Source of the DNA: Meghimatium bilineatum
Lineage: Eukaryota > Mollusca > Gastropoda > Stylommatophora > Philomycidae
NCBI GenBank assembly: GCA_034231615.1
Contig: CM067298.1
Coordinates: forward strand, 53,224,883-53,288,882
Length of the DNA stretch: 64,000 bases
Direction: 5' to 3'
This document shows positions 1-10,457 of the stretch, one piece after another (within the stretch, counting starts at the first letter, position 1; every line of letters begins with the position of its first letter). A program made the translations under genes and the position numbers. The notes beneath the pieces were generated by a model that was not told where the DNA came from, did not search any database, and saw only the letters and a program-made list of their open reading frames with translations.

Positions 1-360
1 CCAAAGAGATTATTCTATGGGGAGCTGTGCGATGGAAAACGTTCATGCGAGCGCAGAACAAGCGCTTCAAGGATCACCTAAAAAACTCTCTCAAGAACTG
101 CAGCATCGATCCTAGCTCCTGTGAGACTATGATCGTTCAGCAGGGGACACTCAGATTAATGCTGGCATCACTAAATTTGAAAAGTGAGAAAACTTTGGAC
201 TATTTATAAGCGACGGAAGTGGAAGAACAATTCTGAAACTCTCCTACTCGGGATTTTCTGCACTCCTGCATGCACTGCAATAGAACATTCCTGTCACGAA
301 TCGGACTCATCGGGCATCTACGAACTCACAAACCCAAACCAAATTAGAAAATCACAAATG
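1..360 (+). mobile_element. CR1-like LINE: 3' end of ORF2 with C2H2 finger
   Basis: Bases 1-45 read PKRLFYGELCDGKRS, then after a frameshift 27-209 reads RFKDHLKNSLKNCSIDPSS. This is the post-RT tail of an abundant invertebrate LINE, also present at 8.9-10.4 kb. Further on, 265-335 reads CMHCNRTFLSRIGLIGHL followed by RTH, a C-x2-C...H-x3-H finger at the extreme C-terminus. Frameshifts show it is dead. The 3' UTR follows (345-430) and matches 13065-13195. Confidence 0.75.
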
Positions 361-480
361 TTTTGTTTTTCTACTTGTTCACGACATTTGTATTTTTTTC
401 CTGCCATGTTCATCTTCGCTTGTGAAAGAGGAACGCATAACCTCAGATGCTGCAATCAGTGAAATGCTTACCTGTAACAA
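345..480 (+). mobile_element. 3' UTR of the CR1-like LINE
   Basis: The stretch AATCACAAATGT...CACGACATTT...CATGTTCATCTTCGCTTG matches the reverse complement of 13065-13195 over about 100 bp. It directly follows the zinc-finger tail, so it is the LINE 3' UTR. Confidence 0.6.
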
Positions 481-1050
481 GTCGATTATGAACGGTAAGG
501 CCGCTGGTAGTAGTAGTAAGGCTGTTTGCGTCGCTCCAAGTGTATTCTGCATATAACTCTTTGAATACAGGATATTTTCTAACAGACTGTGGAGAATAAA
601 ATTAAAACATGAACTTGATAATGGACGATTTAAAACGTTAATGTTAACAAAATAATCACAAATTAAAGTGTCATAAATATAATGTTAAATATATTTCATG
701 CTTAGTAAACTGATTTTTTTTCTGGTTGTATTGTAATTATTTCAAGATTGCCAGGTCGAAGTTACTAGTTATTAATCATAATGAACTAATTTAATATCAA
801 TCTTAGTAGACAAACAGTCACTTGTTCATTGGAAAATGTCACATATTAATAAAACTTGACTGAGACGAACTTTGACTTATATTTCACACATAATCATATT
901 TATTGTTCCAGTAATTCCATCAATCCATCGTGCTTAGAAATTAATGATAACTCTACTTTTTTTGGTTAAAAAATATGGCTCTTTGTTGAACTTTATTATG
1001 GTATATTATCAACCGATACATTGTAGCAAATACAAAGGTATATTCCTGCT
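480..1050. other. AT-rich stretch, no feature recognised
   Basis: No open frame, splice-consistent exon, tandem structure or known repeat was seen. A small TAG-repeat patch lies near 507-520. Confidence 0.5.
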
Positions 1051-1055
1051 TAACC

Positions 1056-1600
1056 ACGCCGGTAACTAGTTTGCTAAGATTCTTAAAAACGGATAAGACC
1101 TATTGTGAATCCAATGCTTAGTCAGGAACAGTTCGGGTTTAGACATGGACGAATGCGTACAGATACAATATTTTCTCAACTAAAAATTAGTGAAATGACA
1201 ATAGAATACAGACACCACATGAATGTTGCTTTTATAGATCCAGAGAAAGCTTTCGACAGAATAAATATAGAACTACTCTGGAGTATTCTTGAAAATTATG
1301 GAATAAAAGAAAAATTATAGACTGTGTAAGAGACATATGCAAAGATTGTGAAAGTGCAGTTAGAACAAATGCAGGACTTACAAAGTGTTATTCAGTAACA
1401 TCAGGAGTTAGACAGAGATGTGTCTTATCACCATTATTCTTTATTATTATATATGTATTTATTACCACAACAGTAAACACACGCTTACCATTCAAATTAC
1501 CTAATTGAACTACTCTTTGCTGACGATCAGTGTCTACTTCACAGTTCAAGCGAAGAGCAGCAAGATCACATAAACATATTCAACTACCAAGCCCTTTTCC
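1056..1600 (+). mobile_element. RTE/Jockey-like LINE: reverse transcriptase fragment
   Basis: Bases 1105-1320 read QEQFGFRHGRMRTDTIFSQL and IDPEKAFDRINIELLW, the RT fingers and first catalytic Asp region. After a stop the match resumes as SGVRQRCVLSPLF (about 1405-1440) and later IELLFADDQCLLHSSSEE (about 1505-1560), which carries an intact FADD catalytic box. Stops and frameshifts between the blocks make it non-functional. A TA tract begins 100 bp after it. Confidence 0.75.
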
Positions 1601-1702
1601 ATTACAGCTCTGGGAGCTGATTTCACGCACCGTCATTTATGTTTACTCTTCCGACTTTTCCATGCTTTTAATTGGACGGAGACACATAGTTTTGAGGGTC
1701 AC

Positions 1703-1703
1703 A

Positions 1704-1801
<98 letters not shown>
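1703..1801. repeat. (TA)n microsatellite
   Basis: About 98 bp of pure TA dinucleotide. It generates artefactual Tyr-Ile frames on both strands. Confidence 0.97.
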
Positions 1802-1802
<1 letters not shown>

Positions 1803-1842
1803 TAAACCCAAATACAATAAAGTCAATCCTCTACGACTTTTG
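1800..1842 (+). repeat. About 40-bp module shared with 11713-11757
   Basis: GGTAAACCCAAATACAATAA and the following bases through CTACGACTT recur in inverted orientation at 11713-11757 with few differences. Flanks are unrelated. Identity unknown. Confidence 0.55.
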
Positions 1843-2199
1843 AACTTATCTTGAGGTAAAATCTGTGACAGATGAAGGGCTAAAAGGCTGCTGTCATATG
1901 AATAGTCTGACGCATGCATTCTAAGTGATTCAACCAATATGCTAGTGGTAGTTGTCTCAGCAGTCTGCAATAGATGGAGTTGATGGCTCAATATGCGGCG
2001 AGAAAGATTAACAACATTTTCGTTCACTGACATGAGGGTGTTGAGGGTAATTAACTAGTCAAAAAACTGGCCAGCGTGACAACAGTATCGAATGATACAT
2101 CATTGGAATGTTCTGACATAGCAAATGCACATAAGGACATAATCCGTTCAAGTAATTTTCTAAAGTGAGAACTTGGAGTTAAGATTTGAAACAGGAAAG

Positions 2200-2700
2200 A
2201 GAATATTATTATATATATATGAAGAGTGATAAATCAACACTGAAACGGCAATGTAAGCCTTTACACAAGAGGTGACCAATATTATACATCAAATGCGCTA
2301 ATTTTTCCCACTCTGGTTCAAATGCGGCAACGACACGTGTACTCACATTTAGTTCACTAAAATAATTGTTCACTCGGAAGCATATAGCGTTGAAATATAC
2401 CTTATATTTCCTTGAATAAGTAAACACTATTAGAAATTCCTTACATTTGAATGATCGTTAATACTTGTTATATGGCTAGGCTTTCTGTCTGATTATTAGC
2501 ACATGTGTATGTATAATGCACCATTTAGAATCATGCTGTACGTCACCATTGTAACATGCGCCATGGACGGGTCAACCCTGCTTTACACTAATATGTGTTT
2601 TTTAGATGGGGGTCAAAGCACCTTCGTTGTTGTCTATAGTGCGCTGATAATAACAACCACTCATAAACTCAACAATCTTGCAACTATTTGAGCGCATAGT
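2200..2700. other. Intergenic/intronic stretch, no feature recognised
   Basis: A short TA patch (2208-2220) and a 72-codon minus-strand frame (2209-2427) with no recognisable domain. The next exon of the PDZ gene was sought here and not found. Confidence 0.4.
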
Positions 2701-2774
2701 TTTCATATTTGGGGCCGCACTGGGAAACTGCAAGCAATGATTACGATGACTGCATAACACCAGCAAACACTTAC

Positions 2775-2922
2775 TCTAATTGTAATGATAAGGTGCGCAC
2801 TAGACCTCAAAGCATCAACAGCGTCACTGTGAGTAACAGAGGTACAATCTGTGTCATTAACTCTGACAATCTGATCACCTGCTGCTAGTCCTACCTGAGA
2901 GGCCAGACCGCCAACATCTACC
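2775..2922 (-). CDS. WHRN/PDZD7-like: Exon 5: second half of PDZ2 (residues 271-320)
   Basis: The acceptor is TTTTCAG|GG (phase 2) and the donor is AGA|GTAAGT (phase 0). The exon encodes VDVGGLASQVGLAAGDQIVR, the VNDTD turn, then the alpha-B helix THSDAVDALRSS and the last strand LIITIR. His302 is at the class I ligand position, unlike PDZ1. This completes PDZ2. No following exon (which would start in phase 0) was recognised in the 2.7 kb left of it; that stretch is LINE fragments and a TA tract, so the rest of the gene is taken to be outside the window. Confidence 0.87.
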
Positions 2923-3094
2923 CTGAAAACGATCGACATAGACGCACAATGTTAAGGGTATACGCAATATCATGATATGAAGTTGCATTTGCTAAGTAAA
3001 TACATAACAGGTTGATTCTATATTCAATGTTTAGATACTTGTAAGTGCAATCAAACTATGTAGATTCAATGTTTGAATATATATATAAGAATTA

Positions 3095-3097
3095 AGC

Positions 3098-3139
<42 letters not shown>
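3095..3139. repeat. (TA)n microsatellite
   Basis: About 40 bp of TA in the intron/flank downstream of exon 5. Confidence 0.95.
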
Positions 3140-3142
<3 letters not shown>

Positions 3143-3199
3143 GGGAGTTAAACTTTGTCGATTTCATGTTTACTTGTGTTTAAGAGCACTGCATGTGTT

Positions 3200-3430
3200 A
3201 AAGGTAAACATCAATCCGATCAACAGTGTGTAAGAAATCAAAACGGATTAGGACTTTCAGTACTACGCCATTTACCTTTATGCAGGGCTTGAGATAGCTT
3301 TCCACCTTTTCCAGGTGCCGGTTGTAACATGATTTATGTATTATCTGTGCTAATAGTAATTCCAAAGTTCGTACATGCTTTGGAGAATCTGTCTTTACTA
3401 CTTTGTAGATCAGCCTCAGAGATTAGGCAA
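3200..3430 (-). mobile_element. CR1-like LINE fragment (post-FADD region)
   Basis: On the minus strand it reads ADLQSS, KACTNFGITIS and then ALHKGKWRSTES. It is clearly similar at DNA level to 9588-9740 of the LINE at 8.9-10.4 kb. Lies in intron 4 of the PDZ gene, antisense to the LINE copy at 8.9 kb. Confidence 0.7.
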
Positions 3431-3449
3431 AATTATCATGTCAATAGAA

Positions 3450-4330
3450 GTATTAATATAGAGACATGGAAAATAAGAAGCTTAAATCATGGAAGACAAT
3501 ATACTAAATAAATTAAACATAGACATAATGGGTATATCAGACTACAGATTGGCACAAAAGGAAACATTTTTACTAGCATCTAGAGAGAGGTGTTTTTTTC
3601 AGGTAGCTAGAAAGGCAGTCAAAGTGTTGTTGATTTTTACCTGTGCAAGGGAAAAACTCTTTTCTGTTAGGATACTATCCTAAAGGCGACCGCATTTTTA
3701 CTATCAGAATCAATAGTAACGAGAAATATCTCTACTGTTCAAATCTACGACCTGAAAACACCAACAGATGATCAAGAGATCACTGCTTTTTCGGAACAAC
3801 AACAGCTCACAGAAAACAAAACTGACAGACACAACATTATTATAATAATAGGGGGATTTCAGAGTAAATGTAGGGAAAGAAAGAGAATATCATGAAATTA
3901 GATCTCAAGGGAAGTATGGATTAGAAAATAGAAACGAATTGCTTGGCAAATAATCTAGCACTTGTCAATACATTCAATGAAGAAGATCCCAGAAGACTAT
4001 ATACATGGAAGTCACCAGGTAGAAAAAGTAAACATTAAATAGACGACATAATAATCCAGCAAAAATGGAAAACGAGCATTCCCCTAAGTAAAACCAGGTG
4101 TAGACTGCGACACGGACCACGGATTACTGATGGAAAAATTTCAATAAAAAACAAAAGCAAATCATCAAGACTGCGTACACTATTAGATATGGCACATAAA
4201 ACATACCTAACGAATATAACATCGAGATACAAGATAGAAAAGTGTATGCTCAAAAATGAATGGATCACTCTTCTCAACAACGCACCGAGCAATACATAGA
4301 TCTACTTTTCAGGTCATGCAGGGGAAACGA
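3450..4330 (+). mobile_element. LINE endonuclease-domain remnant
   Basis: The start reads INIETWKIRSLN, then in another frame NILNKLNIDIMGISDYRL, the N-terminal signature of an AP-type LINE endonuclease. Further conserved pieces follow with frame changes: IQIYDLKTPTDDQE, a Gly-Asp/Gly-Gly-Phe block and RLRTLLDMAHKTYL. Multiple stops; decayed. Confidence 0.6.
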
Positions 4331-4679
4331 AAGCCCCAATGTGTTGGCTGGTAAAGCCTTGGTGAACGGCACCGAGGTAAGAAGAGACAAGATTGAATTT
4401 ATTAGAGCAGTCATGGATACCCTACGAGGAGGAAGTCGAACGAGACAATGTACATATACAGAGAATGTTAGAAATGCGAGGGACTAGAGGCGATGGGAGA
4501 AAGTGCTCCCTCTCCGGAAAGATCAGAAGAACGCGTAATCAGCAACTGACTGGGACACTGAGTTTATACTAGTTAGATGGGTGACAGAACGGCAAGCAGA
4601 GCATATATGGGAATGCCCCCAGTGCTGTAACGCTTGTTCCTTATCAAGAATCTAGTGACGTGAAATCGTAATAAAAGGG

Positions 4680-4770
4680 TAATCACTCATCATATGTCAT
4701 CATAATCATCAAGTGCCCCGCCGAATGGCGTTGGCGATCATATCTCTCCATGTACATCATAAATATACAT
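4680..4770 (-). mobile_element. LINE 3' terminal remnant with TGATGAT tail
   Basis: On the minus strand the sequence GGCACTTGATGATTATGATGAC resembles (split here) the tail seen after the family-E LINE fragment at 55960-56140. Only about 90 bp remain. Confidence 0.4.
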
Positions 4771-5108
4771 ATATATACAGCAGAAATATGATTTTCCTTG
4801 GGAAGTACGACAGTGGTTTCCCGTTGCCTTCTGTCGGTAATATGTACATGTCATTATTCTCTGTGTCGGTTCTGCTACAAAATGTAAACACATCTAGTAT
4901 TTCTATTGATATATCACCATCATGAAATACCATAAACTATTGACAGTGTTACGATGATAGGTATACCTTACTGCAATTTTTATTAAATGTATTCCTTTAT
5001 ATTAATAAACCCGAATAATTGGTATTTTACAATTTGAGTTACACAAAACACAACACGACAAAAGTCACAGAAAAAAACATAACGTCATCTGTTCTTTACC
5101 AACAACAT
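4770..5108. other. AT-rich intronic stretch, no feature recognised
   Basis: Part of intron 4 of the PDZ gene. No coding or repeat signal identified. Confidence 0.5.
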
Positions 5109-5198
5109 TTTCTACGTAAGCCCGTGTAGATAAAGTTTCAAAGTCGGGTGTTATTTTAGAATCACATAGCAAAGACTAAAGTATCAGAGCAAGATAAA
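5109..5198. repeat. 90-bp direct repeat, copy 1
   Basis: TTTCTACGTAAGCCCGTGTA through GTATCAGAGCAAGATAAAC recurs at 6150-6240 with about 93% identity, same orientation, 1041 bp apart. The pair brackets exon 4. Confidence 0.85.
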
Positions 5199-5238
5199 CA
5201 AATAAAGATCAATACATTAACAAAATATCTTGTCTGAC

Positions 5239-5421
5239 CTTGATACATATATGCCAATGCCGTATTCTTTTCCACCTCTGATATTCAAACCGATGAAGTC
5301 TGTTTCTTTTATTACATTAAGGACAATCTTTCTCTCAACTGAAATATTGTGCTGTGCATCAGCTGATGTGACCTCACTCACCGGAGGGCTGCTTACTATA
5401 CGACCCAATGAGATGTCATAC
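5239..5421 (-). CDS. WHRN/PDZD7-like: Exon 4: linker and first half of PDZ2 (residues 210-271)
   Basis: The acceptor is CCGTAG|GT and the donor is AAG|GTCAGA. The exon is 183 bp, phase 2 in and phase 2 out, so it could be skipped without a frameshift. The linker reads WYDISLGRIVSSPP, comparable in spacing to the Trp-Val-Asp...Gly-Arg...Pro-Pro linker of whirlin. PDZ2 begins near ISVERKIVLNV; its binding loop is DFIGLNI (I253 G254 L255), followed by RGGKEYGIGIYVS. A CAGGGCCGG-ended MITE sits about 50 bp upstream of the acceptor, and a 90-bp direct repeat lies on either side of the exon (5109-5198 and 6150-6240). Confidence 0.88.
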
Positions 5422-5473
5422 CTACGGATCAGATTAAAAATTGTATTATAACAAAATATTTAACACTCTAAAC

Positions 5474-5639
5474 AGGGCCGGTCTTAGGCCATTGCAACCT
5501 ATGCGGCCACATTGGGCCCCGCACTTCATAGGCCCATAAATTCATATTATAATTTATTTTATTATCCTCTTCCCTACCCAGACTGGGCTCCGCACAATCC
5601 ATTTCGCATTGGGCCCCCCAATGTTAGGGCCGGCCCTGC
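5474..5639 (+). mobile_element. hAT-type MITE, copy 1 (CAGGGCCGG ends)
   Basis: The 166-bp element has terminal inverted repeats AGGGCCGG / CCGGCCCT and is flanked by the 8-bp direct repeat CTCTAAAC (5466-5473 and 5640-5647). An 8-bp duplication and these ends fit the hAT superfamily. It has no coding capacity. A second copy lies inverted at 63818-63984. It sits about 50 bp upstream of the exon 4 acceptor of the PDZ gene. Confidence 0.88.
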
Positions 5640-5647
5640 CTCTAAAC

Positions 5648-6149
5648 GTGAACCCTTGACCTATCTTCCAGATCGGTACTGTTACAGAATGTCTCCAGTC
5701 TTCTGCTGTGTCTTATGTGGTATATATTATGTTAATCATATATGTGTATCATGATCTTTTATGTTGTATTTAGTATATAATTTTAAATATTGCTTTTTAT
5801 TATTGATACACAAGTTTGGTTAAATTATATAAATCACACAATCATACAGAAATAGAAATTGCTTTTTGTTGCAGTTATTGCATTTATTCAAAACATATCA
5901 AACACTTATGAAAATCTATCAATAAATGTACATACATCATACACATAAAGAATTGTTTATGCAGTGTGATTTATTTTCAAAAATATATTTTGCTTAGTAG
6001 GTTTCCAATTTGCAGACCTCCTGATATAAAAATACTGAAAGATCAATAAAACATAATTTTACTAAGTATGTTTCTGTTATTTATTTACAGTGAAATTGGG
6101 TTTTTATATTATTTTAACCAGGACTAATAAAATAGATTTGGAGTTCAAT
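5648..6149. other. AT-rich intronic stretch, no feature recognised
   Basis: No coding, splice or repeat signal was recognised. Confidence 0.5.
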
Positions 6150-6240
6150 GTTTCTACGGAAGCTCGTGTAGATAAAGTTTCAAAGTCGGGTGTTATTTTA
6201 GAATCACATCGCAAAGACTAAAGTATCAGAGTAAGATAAG
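6150..6240. repeat. 90-bp direct repeat, copy 2
   Basis: Second copy of 5109-5198. The sequence to its right is not a copy of exon 4, so this is not a simple exon duplication. Confidence 0.85.
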
Positions 6241-6483
6241 CAAGATAAACAGCTCTGTTTTAAATGTCTAAATTTTGTGTTATTCTGAAATGCAATTTCT
6301 CCTACTATTGAAACATGGACATCATAATCATTGGATTTATTAGAATCACAGCTGCTAGACGAAAGATCAGTGCTGCAAATATCATGAGTGATGAAATTAA
6401 ATACAAATTGTTTTTCAGAGGTAATTTTGATTATCAAAAATACAATCAAACAAAAAGCTTTTATAAGTATAACCTGTTTCTAA

Positions 6484-6659
6484 TTTCTTCTTCTTCTTCT
6501 TCTTCTTCAGCGTTCATTATCAAACTCCCGACGAATTTCTCTTGTAGCAGGACCAAGGTCCTATTAGATTTCCAGCAGGATGTAGTCCAGAGAATGGAAA
6601 TGCGTTGTGTCGCAGTTTTAGTTGCGCCAATGGCCCAACACATCCGTCTTCGGCGGAGT
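6484..6659 (-). mobile_element. SINE family B, copy B2
   Basis: Reverse complement begins CCGAAGACGGATGTGTTGGG and ends in GAACGCTGAAGAAGAAGAAG. It matches B1 (8581-8749) along its length. Located in intron 3 of the PDZ gene. Confidence 0.85.
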
Positions 6660-6664
6660 TTCTA

Positions 6665-7070
6665 ATTTAAATTATAGTATTTCACGAAAAAAGTAAAAGA
6701 AAGTGAGTAAGTAGATTTAAAGGTAAATACAAATAAGGTAGGAAAGTTAATGTAGAAAACTGTCAATATAAAATGATAAAATATAGAAAATAACAATAAA
6801 ACAAAGAACAAATACAATTGTCAACGTGTCAGTCCAACTGGGACCTTTATCAGGACAACAAAAACAGTTAAGAACACAAAACCATAACGAATATAAACCA
6901 ATTGGCTGGGAGACGGATTTCTCTCATCAGGAAATCATCACCCAGAGACAGCGCAACACAATATTAATAAGTACATAATAAGTAGATTTATAGTCTTATA
7001 AAGTATAGTTACAAACGTGATGATATTTTATAAGTATTATTAGTAACATTTTAAAATAATATTTCAGATT
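6665..7070. other. AT-rich intronic stretch, no feature recognised
   Basis: Intron 3 of the PDZ gene between SINE B2 and exon 3. Nothing identifiable. Confidence 0.5.
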
Positions 7071-7077
7071 GTCTCAC

Positions 7078-7252
7078 CAGAGTACCCTTTCTCTAGCTAC
7101 CTTCCACTCTGGTATCTTGCCACTGCGGTGGACGACAAGATTGAGCACGGCTGAGCTGGACAAGACTTTGACTGCGCTGCTATTTGCTACACAATGTAAG
7201 TCTATACCGTTGACTGTTACAATGTGGTCTCCTGGTCGCAGTCCAGCCTCAG
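7078..7252 (-). CDS. WHRN/PDZD7-like: Exon 3: second half of PDZ1 and start of linker (residues 152-210)
   Basis: The acceptor is TTCACAG|CT (phase 1) and the donor is TG|GTGAGA (phase 2). Joined to exon 2 it continues PDZ1 as PGTPAAEAGLRPGDHIVTVN, then the alpha-B helix and the last strand VLNLVVH. The position that is usually His at the start of alpha-B (the class I ligand determinant) is Asn175 here, in VANSSAVKVL. After the domain comes RSGKIPEWKV and then RERVLW, which aligns in position with the Gly-Arg-Ile-Pro and Thr-Trp linker of whirlin/PDZD7. In the genome the reading frame continues two codons past the donor to a TGA, consistent with the exon ending here. Confidence 0.87.
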
Positions 7253-7376
7253 CTGTGAATACATACAATATGTGAGTTATTGGTGGCATATTCTATTTAG
7301 AATACCTATAACTCGCTACCAAAATTATATGCACGACTCTATCCTCCGGACAACGGTAAGCAAATATCGCATTGGG

Positions 7377-8355
7377 GATAATGCCTGTTAATATATAGAC
7401 ACTTCTATATGTATAATGCCTGTTGATACATAGACACTTCTATATGGATAATGCCTGTTGATACATAGACACTTCTATATGGATAATGCCTGTTAATACA
7501 TAGACACTTCTATATGGATAATGCCTGTTGATACATAGACACTTCTATATGGATAATGCCTGTTGATACATAGACACTTCTATATGGATAATGCCTGTTG
7601 ATACATAGACACTTCTATATGTATAATGCCTGTTGATACATAGACACTTCTATATGGATAATGCCTGTTAATATATAGACACTTCTATATGGATAATGCC
7701 TGTTGATACATATACACTTCTATATGGATAATGCCTGTTGATACATAGACACTTCTATATGGATAATGCCTGTTGATACATAGACACTTCTATATGGATA
7801 ATGCCTGTTGATACATAGACACTTCTATATGGATAATGCCTGTTAATATATAGACACTTCTATATGTATAATGCCTGTTGATACATAGACACTTCTATAT
7901 GTATAATGCCTGTTGATACATAGACACTTCTATATGTATAATGCCTGTTGATACATAGACACTTCTATATGGATAATGCCTGTTAATACATAGACACTTC
8001 TATATGGATAATGCCTGTTAATATATAGACACTTCTATATGGATAATGCCTGTTGATACATAGACACTTCTATATGGATAATGCCTGTTGATACATAGAC
8101 ACTTCTATATGGATAATGCCTGTTAATACATAGACACTTCTATATTGATAATGCCTGTTAATATATAGACACTTCTATATGTATAATGCCTGTTGATACA
8201 TAGACACTTCTATATGGATAATGCCTGTTGATACATAGACACTTCTATATGGATAATGCCTGTTAATACATAGACACTTCTTTATGGATAATGCCTGTTA
8301 ATACATAAACACTTCTATATGTATAATGCCTGTTGATACATAGACACTTCTATAT
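7377..8355. repeat. 35-bp minisatellite, about 28 units
   Basis: The unit is ATGCCTGTTGATACATAGAC plus ACTTCTATATGGATA. Units differ at three main sites (GATACA, AATACA or AATATA; GGATA or GTATA). Four-unit blocks of the order AATATA, GATACA, GATACA, AATACA occur at units 1-4, 19-22 and 23-26, a 140-bp higher-order pattern. Lies in intron 2 of the PDZ gene. Confidence 0.97.
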
Positions 8356-8580
8356 TATGGTTAATTCCTTCTCTAGAACAGTCCTGGGTGCTTGTCCCAA
8401 ATAAAGGGATATGTCAGGCTGAGAAATACAAGTTGCGTGGCTTCTGGTCACTTTGACTGTCTATATTATTGGATAGCCAACTACACCCCAAAACCTCATT
8501 AGTCGCCATCTACGACATACGTGGTACATTATTGTGTTGATAGTCGTTGCAGAATATTAGCTGATTACAGTAAGAGATAC

Positions 8581-8751
8581 CGCCGAAGACGGATGTGTCG
8601 GGCCATTGGCGCAAATAAAACGGCGACACAACGCATTTCCATTCTCTGGACTACATCCTTCTGGAAATCTAATAGGACCATGGTCCTGATACAAGAGATA
8701 TCCCGTGAGATTTTGAGAATGAACGCCGAAGAAGAAGAAGAAGAACAGTAA
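8581..8751 (+). mobile_element. SINE family B, copy B1 (best preserved)
   Basis: Starts CGCCGAAGACGGATGTGTCG, continues GGGCCATTGGCGCAAATAAA, then a 3' half (ACACAACGCATT...CTGGACTACAT...TTTGAGAATGAACGC) shared with family A, and ends in a GAA repeat. No Pol III boxes were recognised, so it may be a truncated or headless element. Confidence 0.85.
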
Positions 8752-8889
8752 GAGATGTACTCCTCCCATGCATGTCTGAGGTCTTATTTTTTATAATATC
8801 TAAGCATGCATCAAGAGTATGTCACTACTATATCCCCATTATACACCTGTATAAAAGTAAAGGGAACTGCTAGTCATGTAATAACCATT

Positions 8890-10400
8890 AAGGTATCTCT
8901 CTACTGTCAATCTCTGAGAAAATATTTGCTGGAATTCTTTTGAATCGTCTTAAATCTTATCTTAATGGAGGATTATTACCGAATGCCAATGTGGTTTCAG
9001 AAAAGAACGTGGGACAAATGATATGGTCTTTGCTGAAAGATAACTTGATGAAAAATGTCTAGAAAAACACATACCTGTACACGACATTCATAGACTTAAC
9101 AAAAGCATTTGACATAGTAAGTAGAGACGCTGTAGAAGATTATGCAAAATATGGATGCCCACATAAATTTAGCACAATGGTGCAGCTACTGCATGATGGA
9201 ATGAAAGAAAGTTCAGGATGATGGAGAGTTATCTGAAAAGTTTCCTGTCTCAAATAGAGTTAAACATGAATATGTATTAGCACCTACCCTGTTTAGCATT
9301 ATGTGATCTGCTATGTTGGATGTTGCTTTCAGAGAACTGAACTTGGGAGTAAACCTCATATACTACATAGATGGAAAATTGTTCAATTTTCGGCGGCTCT
9401 GAACAAAAACCAAAGTCAAATCACAAACAATCAAGGATCTCATATTTGCTGATGACTGTGCACTAAACATAATTGTACAAAAATTGTTCAACCTTCGGCG
9501 GCTCAGAGCAAATATCAAAGTCAAATCACACATAATCACGGATCTCTTATTTGCTGATGACTGTGCACAAAACGTCAACACTGAAGCTGATCTACAAAGT
9601 AGTATAGACATATTCTCCAAAGCATGTACTAACTTTGAATTTACTAACACAAAGCATAAGTCATGTTACAACCGGCACCTGGAAAAGCTATCCCGAGTCC
9701 TGCATAAAGGTAAATGGCGTAGCATTGAAAGTTGTTACTAGATTCACATACCTAGATAGTACTTTATCACAAAATGTCAATGTTGATTATGAAGTGTATA
9801 CAAGGATCGCCAAGGCAAGCAGCACTTTCGGCAGATTGTACGCAAATGTGTGGCATGTAAATGGCATTAACCTACAGACTAAGCTGAAAGTTTACAGAGC
9901 AGTGGTACTTCCAGTGATGTTATACGCTAGTGAAACATGGACATGTATAGATGTCATGTGATGAAACTCAATCACTCTCACACAACGTGTCTCAGAAACG
10001 TTATGAACAAAAGAGGGCAAGACAAGATTCCAGATATCACTTCACTTGATAGATCTGGTATTCCTAGCATTGGCACAGATTCGCTGAGCAGGTCATGTGG
10101 TACGTATGCCAGACCATCAGGTCATGTGGTATGTCTGCCAGACCATCACCTGCCAAAGCTACGTCTCTATGGTGAGCTTGCGAAGGATATACGATCTCAA
10201 AGTGGCCAAAAGAGACACTACAATGACTCGTTAAAGATCTCACTGAAAGCCTTTGAAATGGACCAAATTACATCGGAAGAACTTGTACAAAATAGATCTA
10301 CATGGTGCTCTAAAGTAAATAAAGGGCGCATCATCTTGTGAAAAGATGTGAAGTGCAGTATCTCAACAGTGGAGAGTAGCTAGAAAGTCACGATTAGAAC
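8890..10400 (+). mobile_element. CR1-like LINE: RT to post-RT region
   Basis: It reads through several frames: SEKIFAGILLNRL, FIDLTKAFDIVSRDAV, a doubled LLFADDCA block, KACTNFEF, then RFTYLDSTLSQNVNVDYEV, RIAKASSTFGRLYANVWH, VYRAVVLPVMLYASETWT, NHSHTTCLRNVM, QDKIPD and finally SGQKRHYNDSLKISLKAFEM. This is the full order of the 3' part of a widespread invertebrate LINE. Many frameshifts and stops, so inactive. 5'-truncated. It sits in intron 2 of the PDZ gene, antisense to the gene. Confidence 0.85.
9374..9575 (+). repeat. Tandem duplication of the RT FADD segment
   Basis: Two copies of about 95 bp (9374-9468 and 9480-9575), each from TTGTTCAA...TTCGGCGGCTC to TTTGCTGATGACTGTGCAC. The duplicated part includes the FADD catalytic codons. 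Confidence 0.85.
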
Positions 10401-10457
10401 AAAATCCTTCTACAGTGGTCATTCAATGTACGAACTGTCCAAGGAAATTTGCATCTC

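Noticed and set aside
6204-6449. Minus-strand frame between exons 3 and 4, possibly an extra linker exon
   Set aside because: It has a possible acceptor (ATTTGCAG) but no good donor, is low-complexity Ser/Asn-rich, and exons 3 and 4 already join in phase without it.
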